In this document: positions 7,718 through 14,547 of the stretch, piece after piece
How positions within the stretch are numbered: the first letter of the stretch is position 1
Layout of the letters: the number at the start of each line of letters is the position of its first letter
Assembly (NCBI GenBank): GCA_026002025.1
Contig: BOAU01000022.1
Coordinates: forward strand, 1 to 27,051
Length of the DNA stretch: 27,051 bases
Direction: 5' to 3'
DNA from: Spirochaetia bacterium
GTDB lineage: Bacteria; Spirochaetota; Spirochaetia; Treponematales; Breznakiellaceae
Notes under the pieces: generated by a model
Databases searched by the model: none
What the model was told of the DNA's origin: nothing
The model's input: only the letters and a program-made list of their open reading frames with translations
Translations under genes and position numbers: made by a program

Positions 7718-7744
7718 AAAAGGGGAATCAGGTAATGATTCCCC
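7716..7744 (-). terminator. Intrinsic terminator for htrA, possibly shared with mutL
   Basis: A perfect 9-bp stem, GGGGAATCA (7722-7730) with TGATTCCCC (7736-7744), encloses the loop GGTAA. On the minus strand it is followed at once by six T residues (7721-7716), a classic terminator for the htrA transcript, which ends at 7760. On the plus strand it lies just after the mutL stop and may also slow that transcript, but without a downstream T run. Confidence 0.8.
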
Positions 7745-7759
7745 TCAGCGTACATTATT

Positions 7760-9262
7760 CTAGCGCTTAAACTTCAGCGTTTCCAGCGATGTATCCCCCC
7801 GGTTAAAGGTAAACCAGAGCTCTTTACTGGTTTTTTCCCGCAGAATCTTGTAAAAAGCCGCGATATCCTTCACGGTTTCGCCGTTGATCCCGGTGATCAG
7901 GTCGCCCCGTTTAAGGCCGATTACGTCCGCAGGGCTGTCGGCTATCACATTGGCCGCGTAGAGGCCCTTGGCGTTCTTGTCCAGTTCAAGCTGGGTTTTA
8001 AGGGTATCGGTCAGGGTCAGCGGATAGACGCCGGGCCAGAGCTTCTTGTTGTCCGCGGCCACCGCATCGGTGCGGGCCTCAATGCGGACCTGGATGTCCT
8101 GTGCGGCGCCGTCCCGGATCACCGTAAACACGGCGCGATCCCCGGGCCGGAGGTCCCCCACCACCCGGGTCAGGGTATTCCTGTCACGCACTTCCTTGGT
8201 ATCCACATGGGTGATGAAATCCCCGGCCTTGATTCCCCCCTTGTCCGCCGGGGAGCCCAGGAAGACATCGGTGGCCAGGGCCCCCCGTTTGCCCTCAAGG
8301 GACAGGGCCTGAAGGGTGTCCCTGTCGGGATCAACCAGGGAAACCCCGAGCCAGCCGGAAATGGCGCTGCCGGTGTTGATAAAATCGTCTATCGAACGCT
8401 TGGCATTATTGATGGGGATGGCGAAGCCCAGGCCCACCGAACCGCCGCTCCCGCTATTGCTGGCGATCCAGGTGTTAATTCCGATCACTTCCCCCCGGAT
8501 ATTCACCAGGGCGCCCCCGGAATTCCCCTGGTTGATACTGGTATCGGTCTGGATAAAATCGTTGATATTGCCGTTGGGCCCTCCGGTCCGTCCCACGGCG
8601 CTGACAATCCCCATGGTAACCGATGACATGAAGCCCAGGGGGTTCCCCACCGCAATGGACCAGTCCCCCACGCGGACCGCATCGGAATCTCCCAGAACGG
8701 CGATGGACAGGGTATCTTTGGTTTTGATGGAAACCATGGCCAGATCCTTTCGCTCATCCTTGGCCACGAGTTCCGCAGGGTATTCGGTACCGTCATTGGC
8801 GGCCACAGAAATTTCACTGGCGCCGTCCACCACATGAAAATTGGTTAATATATAGTAGACATCCCCTTTTTGCCGGACGATGATCCCCGACCCAAGGCCC
8901 TGGGAACGGTATTCCTGGCCCTGGCTGTCAGGCTGCCCATTGCGGGGCCCAAAGAAGAATTCCCAGGGGATGCCGTTCAAACTGGGAGTCTGCCGCCGCT
9001 GGATTGAAACGGTCTTGAGCTCCACCACCGAGGGCAGCACCTTGTCCGCCACGGAACGGAACACCGTCTGGAGCCCCTCCGCCACCGCCAATGCGTCTTC
9101 GGGGATGATCACCGCATTCTCCTGGGCCCGGGCAGTTTTTTGCGACTGGGGGGTTGAACAGGAAAATGAAAGAAAGGCCAGGGAGAACCCGAAGAGTACT
9201 CCGATCAGCACCAGATTAAACACAAAAAGATTCTTTGAAGATAACTTTTGCAAAACATTCAT
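7760..9262 (-). CDS. HtrA/DegP-family periplasmic serine protease, two PDZ domains
   Basis: This 500-residue protein is a DegP/DegQ-type protease for envelope protein quality control. A hydrophobic N-terminal segment at about 11-34 serves as signal or anchor. The trypsin-like domain contains the complete triad: H143 in TNFHVV, D173 in KDLAMV and S248 in GNSGGAL. Two PDZ domains follow, roughly 300-400 and 410-500, with the second ending close to the C-terminus. The ATG at 9262 has a good GAGGG five or six bases upstream. Cys35 directly follows the hydrophobic segment (LSFSC), so a lipid-anchored form is conceivable under the relaxed spirochaetal lipobox, though the -3 Ser is a poor fit. The gene stands alone on the minus strand between map and a terminator. 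Whether it is DegP, DegQ or DegS-like cannot be settled. Confidence 0.93.
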   Translation of the reverse strand: MNVLQKLSSKNLFVFNLVLIGVLFGFSLAFLSFSCSTPQSQKTARAQENAVIIPEDALAVAEGLQTVFRSVADKVLPSVVELKTVSIQRRQTPSLNGIPWEFFFGPRNGQPDSQGQEYRSQGLGSGIIVRQKGDVYYILTNFHVVDGASEISVAANDGTEYPAELVAKDERKDLAMVSIKTKDTLSIAVLGDSDAVRVGDWSIAVGNPLGFMSSVTMGIVSAVGRTGGPNGNINDFIQTDTSINQGNSGGALVNIRGEVIGINTWIASNSGSGGSVGLGFAIPINNAKRSIDDFINTGSAISGWLGVSLVDPDRDTLQALSLEGKRGALATDVFLGSPADKGGIKAGDFITHVDTKEVRDRNTLTRVVGDLRPGDRAVFTVIRDGAAQDIQVRIEARTDAVAADNKKLWPGVYPLTLTDTLKTQLELDKNAKGLYAANVIADSPADVIGLKRGDLITGINGETVKDIAAFYKILREKTSKELWFTFNRGDTSLETLKFKR

Positions 9263-9286
9263 AGTCGCCCTCTCTTAATAGATTTT

Positions 9287-9298
9287 AATACCGGTATT
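9287..9298. promoter_or_regulatory. 12-bp perfect palindrome upstream of htrA
   Basis: AATACCGGTATT is its own reverse complement and lies 25 bases upstream of the htrA start, where an operator would overlap the promoter. No regulator is identified; the site could be coincidental. Confidence 0.3.
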
Positions 9299-9300
9299 GG

Positions 9301-9365
9301 GCGATATGCGCCGTTTTAATGGCGTATATCGCTGCAGTTTGCGCCGTTTTAATGGCGCGAACTGT
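9301..9365. repeat. Two tandem copies of a 12-bp-arm hairpin with identical loop
   Basis: The first inverted repeat has arms 9301-9312 and 9321-9332, the second 9334-9345 and 9354-9365. Both enclose the same 8-base loop GTTTTAAT. The 17-base core GCGCCGTTTTAATGGCG occurs exactly at 9308-9324 and 9341-9357, 33 bases apart, while the outer arm sequences differ yet still pair, with one or two mismatches. The pair sits between the map stop and the htrA start and would be transcribed in any map-htrA readthrough. The flanking 9369-9386 is an AT-only inverted repeat. Confidence 0.75.
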
Positions 9366-9400
9366 GTTTATATTATAAAAATAATATTTTAAGCCAATAG

Positions 9401-10201
9401 TTACAAATTCGCGCCCGCAACGCCCCCGCAGCCGGGAATCCCTTCCAGAGGATCGGAGAGGATCTCCGTATGATCCGCAAAGATGGCGATGGTGTGCTCC
9501 CAATGGGCGGAATGCCTGTCGTCGGCGGTGACCACGGTCCAGCCGTCTTCCAGCATCTCCACATCCCCGGTCCCCAGGTTGATCATGGGCTCGATGGCGA
9601 TCACAAAGCCCCCGGTCATCCGGGGATTGGGCCCGTGGGGATAGTTAGGCACCTGGGGGTCCTCGTGGAGATCAAACCCCACCCCGTGGCCGCACCACTG
9701 GCGCACAATGCCGTAGTTGTGGGCCAGGGCATGGGCCTGCACCGCCCGGCTGATCTGCAGAAGCCGGTCCCCCGCCTTTGCCGCGGCAATCCCCTTGTAA
9801 AGGCATTCCCGGGTGGTGACATTGAGGGCGTGGAGCTCATCGCTCACCTGCCCCGCCTCCACGGTCACCGCCTGATCGCTGATGAAACCGGCCAGATCTA
9901 TGCCGCAGTCCAGAGAAACCAGGTCCCCGTTTTTTATCTTCCGTTTTGAGGGAATTCCGTGGATCACCTCGTTGTTTATCGATATGCAGATCGCCGCGGG
10001 ATAGGGGTTCTTCCGGTCCCCAACTCCCAAAAAGACAGGCTTGCCCCCGGCCTTTTTGATCCATGCCTGAACCCAGCGGTCCAGTTCGATGGTCTCCACC
10101 CCCGGTTTCACCAGGGGAATAAGTTCCCGGTACATGGCGCTGAGGAGTTTGCAGGAGGTCCGAATTCCCGCGATTTGCTTTTCGTTTTTCAGTCGTATCA
10201 T
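9401..10201 (-). CDS. map: Methionine aminopeptidase, type I
   Basis: This enzyme removes the initiator methionine from new proteins and is essential in bacteria. The 266 residues carry all five metal ligands of the pita-bread fold: D98 (LDCGI), D109 (FISDQAV), H172 (GHGVGFDLHED), E204 (AIEPM) and E235 (HWEHT). H81 (NEVIHGIP) supplies the conserved substrate-contacting His. The sequence around D109 is less usual than the common GxxGDxA motif. The C-terminus runs about 15 residues beyond the typical end in a glycine-rich tail. No Shine-Dalgarno is seen before the ATG; instead TAGAAT lies nine bases upstream. It diverges from the J-domain gene at 10284, and htrA follows on the same strand after the hairpin pair. 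Confidence 0.96.
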   Translation of the reverse strand: MIRLKNEKQIAGIRTSCKLLSAMYRELIPLVKPGVETIELDRWVQAWIKKAGGKPVFLGVGDRKNPYPAAICISINNEVIHGIPSKRKIKNGDLVSLDCGIDLAGFISDQAVTVEAGQVSDELHALNVTTRECLYKGIAAAKAGDRLLQISRAVQAHALAHNYGIVRQWCGHGVGFDLHEDPQVPNYPHGPNPRMTGGFVIAIEPMINLGTGDVEMLEDGWTVVTADDRHSAHWEHTIAIFADHTEILSDPLEGIPGCGGVAGANL

Positions 10202-10210
10202 GTTGAAACT

Positions 10211-10276
10211 ATTCTATCAGGATTGGAAAAAGACTTCCACCGGCTTGATTGACGGCCGGTATAGGGCTAGGATTAT
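10211..10276. promoter_or_regulatory. Divergent promoters for map (minus) and the J-domain gene (plus), leaderless geometry
   Basis: Plus strand: TTGACG (10249-10254), a 16-base spacer and GATTAT (10271-10276) place the transcription start at or next to the ATG at 10284. Minus strand: TAGAAT (10216-10211) lies nine bases before the map ATG at 10201, with no clear -35. Neither gene has a convincing ribosome binding site. Confidence 0.45.
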
Positions 10277-10283
10277 TCAATAA

Positions 10284-11063
10284 ATGATACAGGACTACTA
10301 TTCCCTTCTTGGGGTCAAGCAAACCGCTTCGACAAAGGACATAAAGAAGGCCTTCCGGGAAAAGGCCAAGCAGCTCCACCCGGACATCGCGGGGAAGAAC
10401 GCCGAGGAGGCCATGCGGAAGCTCCTTGCCGCCTACGAAGTCCTCTCCGACCGGGACCGCCGTTACGAGTACGACCAGGCCTATTCCCGGTTCATCAAAA
10501 AAATCTCCTTTGATTACCGCACTTTTCTGCGGGAACGGCCCGATGACCCAAGGAGCCAGGCAAAACTGGTGGAATTTGAACTCTTTCATTTTGAGGAAGA
10601 CGCCGCCATCGAGGTCTGGGAAAAAAACGGGGGCCTGGAATTCCCTATGGAACAGTACCTTGACCGGGAAGACTGGATGGACTGCGTTTACGTGCTGGCG
10701 GAAGAGCTGGACAAGCGGGACCGGGCCTACGAGGCCTTTATGCTCTTTGCGGACCTGATCCGGGAGGAACGGCAGCGGCCCTATTACAAACAGCACATGG
10801 AGGACATCGAGCTTTATGTAAAGGAACTGGTCCGGCTGCGGCTTAAAAATCAGGTGGACGCCGATACCTGGGTGGACTGCATGGAAACCCTGCTTGACCT
10901 GGGCTTTTCCCCCCGGGACGAGGCCCGGTGGATGCGCTCCATGGCGGAAACCCTGTTCCGCATGGGGGACGAGTCCGCCGCGGAATCGATTATCCGGGAA
11001 GCTTTACAGCGCGATCCCGGCCTGCCCAATACTGCGCAGATGCGGAAAAAGCTGAAAGTCTAA
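10284..11063 (+). CDS. J-domain (DnaJ-like) co-chaperone without zinc finger
   Basis: Residues 1 to about 65 are a J domain: DYYSLLGV at the start and the diagnostic HPD at 32-34, followed by AYEVLSDRDRRYEYD. Such domains stimulate the ATPase of DnaK-type Hsp70. There is no Gly/Phe region and no CxxCxGxG zinc finger, so this is not canonical DnaJ but a type III J protein. The remaining roughly 190 residues are helical and charged and contain TPR-like stretches, for example near 205-245 with ALQRDPGLP. They presumably recruit a specific client. The ATG has no ribosome binding site and sits seven bases after a -10-like GATTAT. The gene diverges from map and is followed by a 230-base AT-rich gap, so it is probably monocistronic. 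Client unknown. Confidence 0.88.
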   Translation: MIQDYYSLLGVKQTASTKDIKKAFREKAKQLHPDIAGKNAEEAMRKLLAAYEVLSDRDRRYEYDQAYSRFIKKISFDYRTFLRERPDDPRSQAKLVEFELFHFEEDAAIEVWEKNGGLEFPMEQYLDREDWMDCVYVLAEELDKRDRAYEAFMLFADLIREERQRPYYKQHMEDIELYVKELVRLRLKNQVDADTWVDCMETLLDLGFSPRDEARWMRSMAETLFRMGDESAAESIIREALQRDPGLPNTAQMRKKLKV

Positions 11064-11141
11064 ATTCATACATTTATGTATCCTTTTCCCCCGTCGTTGA
11101 AAATATTTTTGTAAAAACTGATAAATAATCACATAATAAAC

Positions 11142-11171
11142 TTGACCAATCTATTTACCTGCCCTTAAGAT
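11142..11171 (+). promoter_or_regulatory. Sigma-70-like promoter candidate of the six-gene operon
   Basis: TTGACC (11142-11147), an 18-base spacer and TAAGAT (11166-11171) match a sigma-70 promoter reasonably well. It would leave an untranslated leader of about 115 bases before ATG 11294. Confidence 0.4.
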
Positions 11172-11202
11172 AAATCATATTTATGCAGAAAGAATTCGTT
11201 TT

Positions 11203-11242
11203 TGCGGCATGATGGTGTATAAATACACGGATATTTTCCGCA
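11203..11242 (+). promoter_or_regulatory. Nested inverted repeat in the operon leader
   Basis: TGCGG (11203-11207) pairs with CCGCA (11238-11242). Inside it GTGTAT (11215-11220) pairs with ATACAC (11223-11228) around AA. As DNA the inner 14 bases form a dyad suitable for a dimeric regulator; as RNA the whole forms a small stem with an internal loop. Function is unassigned. Confidence 0.35.
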
Positions 11243-11293
11243 TTTATAAAAGCTTCTTTTTTGTATCTTTTTTGACCTATAGGAGGGTTATTT

Positions 11294-12664
11294 ATGGAAG
11301 CCGCTGAATATGTATCCGGACTCATTGAAAAAGCGCGGGTGGCCCAAGGGGAATTCGAGACCTATTCCCAGGAAAAGGTGGACAAATGCGTCCGCGCCGT
11401 CGGGAAGGTTATCTACGACCATGCTGAAGAACTGGCCGAAAAGGCGGTTGCCGAAACGGGCATGGGCGTTTACGAGCACAAGGTGGTTAAAAACAAGGGC
11501 AAGCCCAAGGTTACCTGGTATAAGCTCAAGGGCGTCAAGAGCCGGGGCATTATCCGCCGTATTGAGGAAGAGGGCATTATCGAGGTAGCAAAACCCATCG
11601 GCGTGGTGGGGGCCATTACTCCGGTAACGAACCCCATTATGACCCTGCCCCATAACGCCATGATCGCCCTTAAGGGCGGAAACGCCATCCTGTTCAGCCC
11701 CCATCCCAAGGGAAAGAACTGCGGCAAAGATACGGTAAATTATATGCGCGGCGCCCTTGCAGAGCTGGGCGCTCCGGTTGATCTGATTCAGATTGTGGAT
11801 GATCCCACGGTGGAGATATCGGGACTGGTGATGAAGCTGGCGGACGCCTGTATATCCACCGGCGGACCCGGCATGGTCAAGGCCGCCTATTCCAGCGGCA
11901 AACCGGCCTTTGGTGTGGGCGCCGGCAATGTGCAGTGCCTCATCGACCGGGACGCCGATATAGCCGACGCGGTTCCCAAGATCTTCGCCGGGCGCTGTTA
12001 TGATAACGGCACCCTCTGTACCTGTGAGCAGAGCGTCATCTGCCCAACAGAACTGGCGGACGCCGTGGCCAAAGAATTTACCAAGCTGGGCGCGTATTTT
12101 ATTAAGGATGCCGCCGATGTTGCCAAGGTGCGCCAGGCCGTGTTCCCCGACGGCGGGCCCATCAGCCGGGAAGCCGCCGGAGCTTCCCCTGCCAAGATCG
12201 CAAAACTGGCCGGTCTTTCAATACCCGATGGCACCAAGATGCTCCTTATCAAACTAGACAAATACGGCAAAAACGAGGCCCTGGCCAGGGAAAAGCTCTG
12301 CCCCGTATTGGCCTTCTTCACCTATGACACCTGGGAAAACGCCGTTGCCATCGCCTCCGCCAATCTTGACTGCGAAGGCAAGGGCCACAGTGTGGTAATC
12401 CATTCCTTTACCGACAAGCACATTGAATACGCCGGGGAGAAGCTCCCCGTTTCCCGCTTCGCGGTCAACCAGCAGGGTTCGGCCAGCCTGGGCGGCACCC
12501 TGCTCAACGGGCTCAACCCCACCGCTACCCTGGGCTGCGGCTCCTGGGGCAACAACTCCATCAGCGAAAATCTCTGGTATCACCACCTTATCAACATCAG
12601 CCGCATATCATACGAGATCAAGGGACGGAAAATACCCACGGATGAAGAAATCTGGGGCGACTGA
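11294..12664 (+). CDS. CoA-acylating aldehyde dehydrogenase, SucD-like
   Basis: The 456-residue protein belongs to the CoA-acylating aldehyde dehydrogenases (EutE/AdhE-N/SucD), which interconvert an aldehyde plus CoA and NAD(P)+ with an acyl-CoA. The catalytic cysteine is C242 in YDNGTLCTCEQSVI. The amino end (TYSQEKVDKCVRAVGKV) and the tail (TLGCGSWGNNSISENLWYHH) closely resemble the clostridial succinate-semialdehyde dehydrogenase SucD, from my memory of that sequence. Sulfoacetaldehyde dehydrogenase (SauS) is the main alternative. The AGGAGG ribosome binding site before ATG 11294 is strong. It leads an operon with a CoA-transferase, an aminotransferase and two transporters, so it most likely oxidises an aldehyde produced by the aminotransferase and passes the acyl-CoA to the transferase. 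The reverse direction is possible. Family confident; substrate open. Confidence 0.88.
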   Translation: MEAAEYVSGLIEKARVAQGEFETYSQEKVDKCVRAVGKVIYDHAEELAEKAVAETGMGVYEHKVVKNKGKPKVTWYKLKGVKSRGIIRRIEEEGIIEVAKPIGVVGAITPVTNPIMTLPHNAMIALKGGNAILFSPHPKGKNCGKDTVNYMRGALAELGAPVDLIQIVDDPTVEISGLVMKLADACISTGGPGMVKAAYSSGKPAFGVGAGNVQCLIDRDADIADAVPKIFAGRCYDNGTLCTCEQSVICPTELADAVAKEFTKLGAYFIKDAADVAKVRQAVFPDGGPISREAAGASPAKIAKLAGLSIPDGTKMLLIKLDKYGKNEALAREKLCPVLAFFTYDTWENAVAIASANLDCEGKGHSVVIHSFTDKHIEYAGEKLPVSRFAVNQQGSASLGGTLLNGLNPTATLGCGSWGNNSISENLWYHHLINISRISYEIKGRKIPTDEEIWGD

Positions 12665-12674
12665 AAAAAATATA

Positions 12675-12756
12675 AACCACGGACCACACGAACCACACGG
12701 ACATAAAGAAAAAGACAGGAAAGAACGAGTTTGTGAGGTCTGTGTGGTCCGTGGTT
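12675..12756. repeat. Palindromic intergenic element A (15-bp perfect arms)
   Basis: AACCACGGACCACAC (12675-12689) is exactly complementary to GTGTGGTCCGTGGTT (12742-12756), enclosing 52 bases. The left half is built from repeated CCAC(AC)GGA/GAA-type units and runs on as CCACACGGACATAAAGAA; the right half mirrors this as GTGAGGTCTGTGTGGTCCG. The element fills most of the gap between the dehydrogenase and the CoA-transferase and would form a long hairpin in their shared mRNA. It shares its core with the element at 21721-21847. Confidence 0.85.
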
Positions 12757-12794
12757 AATTATTCTTCATTACAAGCTACCAGAGGAGGATAGTT

Positions 12795-13778
12795 TTGAGC
12801 GAATCGAAAGTCATGACCGCGCAGGAAGCCGTATCCCGCTTCCTCAATGACGGTGACCTTTTGACTATGGGCGGATTCTCCACCTCCCGGCGTCCATACG
12901 GACTGGTCCGGGAGATCATCCGCCAGGGGAAGAAGGGCCTGTACCTTGAGGGCGGCTCCTCCGGGGGGGATATCGACATGCTGATTGGTGCGGGATGCAT
13001 ACGGGCCATGATCGCCAGCTATGCCGCCAACTCGGGGTATTCCATGGTATGCCGCCGCTTCCGCGCCGCCATTGAGCAGGGGGATATTCTTTTTGACGAT
13101 TATTCCCTGGATGTGCACACCATCGCCTATCACGGGGCGGCCCTGGGGCTGCCCTATATGCCCGTCAAAAACATGCTCGGATCGGATCTGGTCAATAAGT
13201 GGGGGATATCCAGGAAAGAGCGGGCAAAGCACCCAAAACTGCCGGCTTTGAAATACGTGATACAGGAAAATCCCTTTAAAAGCGGGGATCTTTTATGTCT
13301 GGTCCCCACGCCGGAGATTGATGTGGCCTGCATTCATGTGCAGACCGCCAGCCCGGACGGCGCCTGCCGCATAGAGGGGCCCCAGTTCCAGGACCCGGAC
13401 ATCGCCGTTGCCGCCAAACACACCATCATATCCTGTGAGGAGCTTGTCTCCGACGAGGAAATACGCCGTCATCCCGGAGAAAACACCCTGCCGGGTCTCT
13501 GTGTTGACGCAGTGGTACACCTGCCCTACGGGGCCCATCCTTCACAGTGCTATGGGTATTACGATTATGACAGCAGGTCCCTCTGGGAATACGAAGACAT
13601 CTCCAAGACCCAGGAGAGTTTTGACGCGTTTATCAAGGACACCGTAATGGATTCGGATCATGACAAATACCTTGACGGCATCGGGGCGGCCCGACTGCTC
13701 GCCCTTGCCGTGGACAGGGAATACGGTTACGTCCGGGGTATGAAACGGTCACGAAAAGCCGTAATGGGAGGGAAATAA
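12795..13778 (+). CDS. CoA-transferase alpha subunit, GctA-like
   Basis: The 327-residue protein matches the alpha subunit of family I CoA-transferases of the glutaconate type: MGGFSTSRRPYGLVREI, LEGGSSGGDIDMLIGAGCI, and later VACIHVQTASPDGACRIEGP and AAKHTIISCEEL. With the beta subunit encoded directly downstream it moves CoA between carboxylic acids through a glutamyl-CoA thioester intermediate. The start is a TTG at 12795 placed seven bases after GGAGG; ATG 12813 is a shorter alternative with no ribosome binding site. The length is typical. In this operon it probably releases the acid from the acyl-CoA made by the dehydrogenase, conserving the thioester on acetate or another acceptor. The acid itself cannot be named. 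Confidence 0.88.
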   Translation: MSESKVMTAQEAVSRFLNDGDLLTMGGFSTSRRPYGLVREIIRQGKKGLYLEGGSSGGDIDMLIGAGCIRAMIASYAANSGYSMVCRRFRAAIEQGDILFDDYSLDVHTIAYHGAALGLPYMPVKNMLGSDLVNKWGISRKERAKHPKLPALKYVIQENPFKSGDLLCLVPTPEIDVACIHVQTASPDGACRIEGPQFQDPDIAVAAKHTIISCEELVSDEEIRRHPGENTLPGLCVDAVVHLPYGAHPSQCYGYYDYDSRSLWEYEDISKTQESFDAFIKDTVMDSDHDKYLDGIGAARLLALAVDREYGYVRGMKRSRKAVMGGK

Positions 13779-13779
13779 G

Positions 13780-14547
13780 ATGGATGTTACACCCAAGGAA
13801 ATGATGGCCATCTCCCTTTCCCGTCAGGTGGAGGATGGCAAGTCATACATTGTCGGGACCGGGCTGCCGCTTATCAGCGGGGCTTTGGCCAAGAATACCC
13901 ACGCCCCAAATGCCCATCTCCTGTTTGAGACCGGGGTTCTGGAGGGAAACCCCCAGGAAGTGCCCACCAGTGTGGGGGACCTCCGGGTGTGTTATCAGGC
14001 GTCGGTGCTTTGGCCGCAGTTCCGTTATTTCGGGTTCCAGACATTGGCCGCCCGGCGGGGCGCCCTTGCGGCGGGTTTTCTCGGCGGGGCCCAGATCGAC
14101 GTGTACGGCAACCTCAATTCCACCGCCATCGGCGACTACTTCCACCCGGAGACCCGGTTCAGCGGTTCCGGCGGGGCCAACGGCATCGCCACCTACTGCG
14201 ACACCTTCATTATAATGAAGCACGAAAAGCGCCGCTTTGTGGACCGGGTGGACTATATCACCAGCCCCGGCTGGATCGACGGGCCGGATGGCCGCAGGAA
14301 AAGCGGACTTGACCCGAATAAGGGTCCCCGGGCGGTCATAACCGAGCTTGGAATACTCCGTTTTGGGGATGATGACAAGCGGATGTACCTGTCGGAATAT
14401 TTCGCCGGGATCACCCCTGAATTTATCAAGGAGAACACGGGCATCGAACTGGATATATCCAGGGCGAAAGAAGCGGAGAGCCCGGAGCCTGAGGTCCTGC
14501 GCATATTGCGGGAAAAGGTTGACCCCCTGGGCCTGATGACCAGATGA
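13780..14547 (+). CDS. CoA-transferase beta subunit, GctB-like
   Basis: This 255-residue partner of the preceding alpha subunit has FETGVLEGNP, in which E50 is the likely catalytic glutamate that forms the covalent CoA thioester. It also has the glycine-rich FLGGAQIDVYGNLNSTAIG and FSGSGGANGIATYCDTFI conserved in beta subunits. A single base separates it from the alpha gene, and a GGGAGGGAA ribosome binding site lies inside the alpha gene's last codons. Its stop overlaps the symporter start as ATGA. The tight spacing supports stoichiometric synthesis of an alpha/beta enzyme. The tail FIKENTGIELDIS...PEVLRILREKVDPLGLM is usual in this family. Substrate not determinable by eye. Confidence 0.88.
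   Translation: MDVTPKEMMAISLSRQVEDGKSYIVGTGLPLISGALAKNTHAPNAHLLFETGVLEGNPQEVPTSVGDLRVCYQASVLWPQFRYFGFQTLAARRGALAAGFLGGAQIDVYGNLNSTAIGDYFHPETRFSGSGGANGIATYCDTFIIMKHEKRRFVDRVDYITSPGWIDGPDGRRKSGLDPNKGPRAVITELGILRFGDDDKRMYLSEYFAGITPEFIKENTGIELDISRAKEAESPEPEVLRILREKVDPLGLMTR

Larger units (their letters stand above)
11064..11293. other. AT-rich intergenic leader region before the sucD-like operon
   Basis: This 230-base gap is much richer in A/T than its flanks and holds no gene that I can support. Just after the J-domain stop is a 6-bp stem with a two-base loop (ATACAT/ATGTAT, 11068-11081) followed by CCTTTTCCCC, at best a weak terminator. It then contains a promoter candidate, a nested inverted repeat (separate entries) and, at its end, the strong ribosome binding site AGGAGG (11280-11285) of the dehydrogenase gene. 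Confidence 0.6.

Noticed and set aside
9285..9503. Small minus-strand gene over the tandem hairpins
   Set aside because: Its repetitive peptide is produced by the hairpin repeat itself, and its other half overlaps map in another frame.
12675..12756. CRISPR array or insertion-sequence remnant for the palindromic elements
   Set aside because: Units are short and abutting without spacers, there is no cas gene or transposase fragment, and no target-site duplication is evident.
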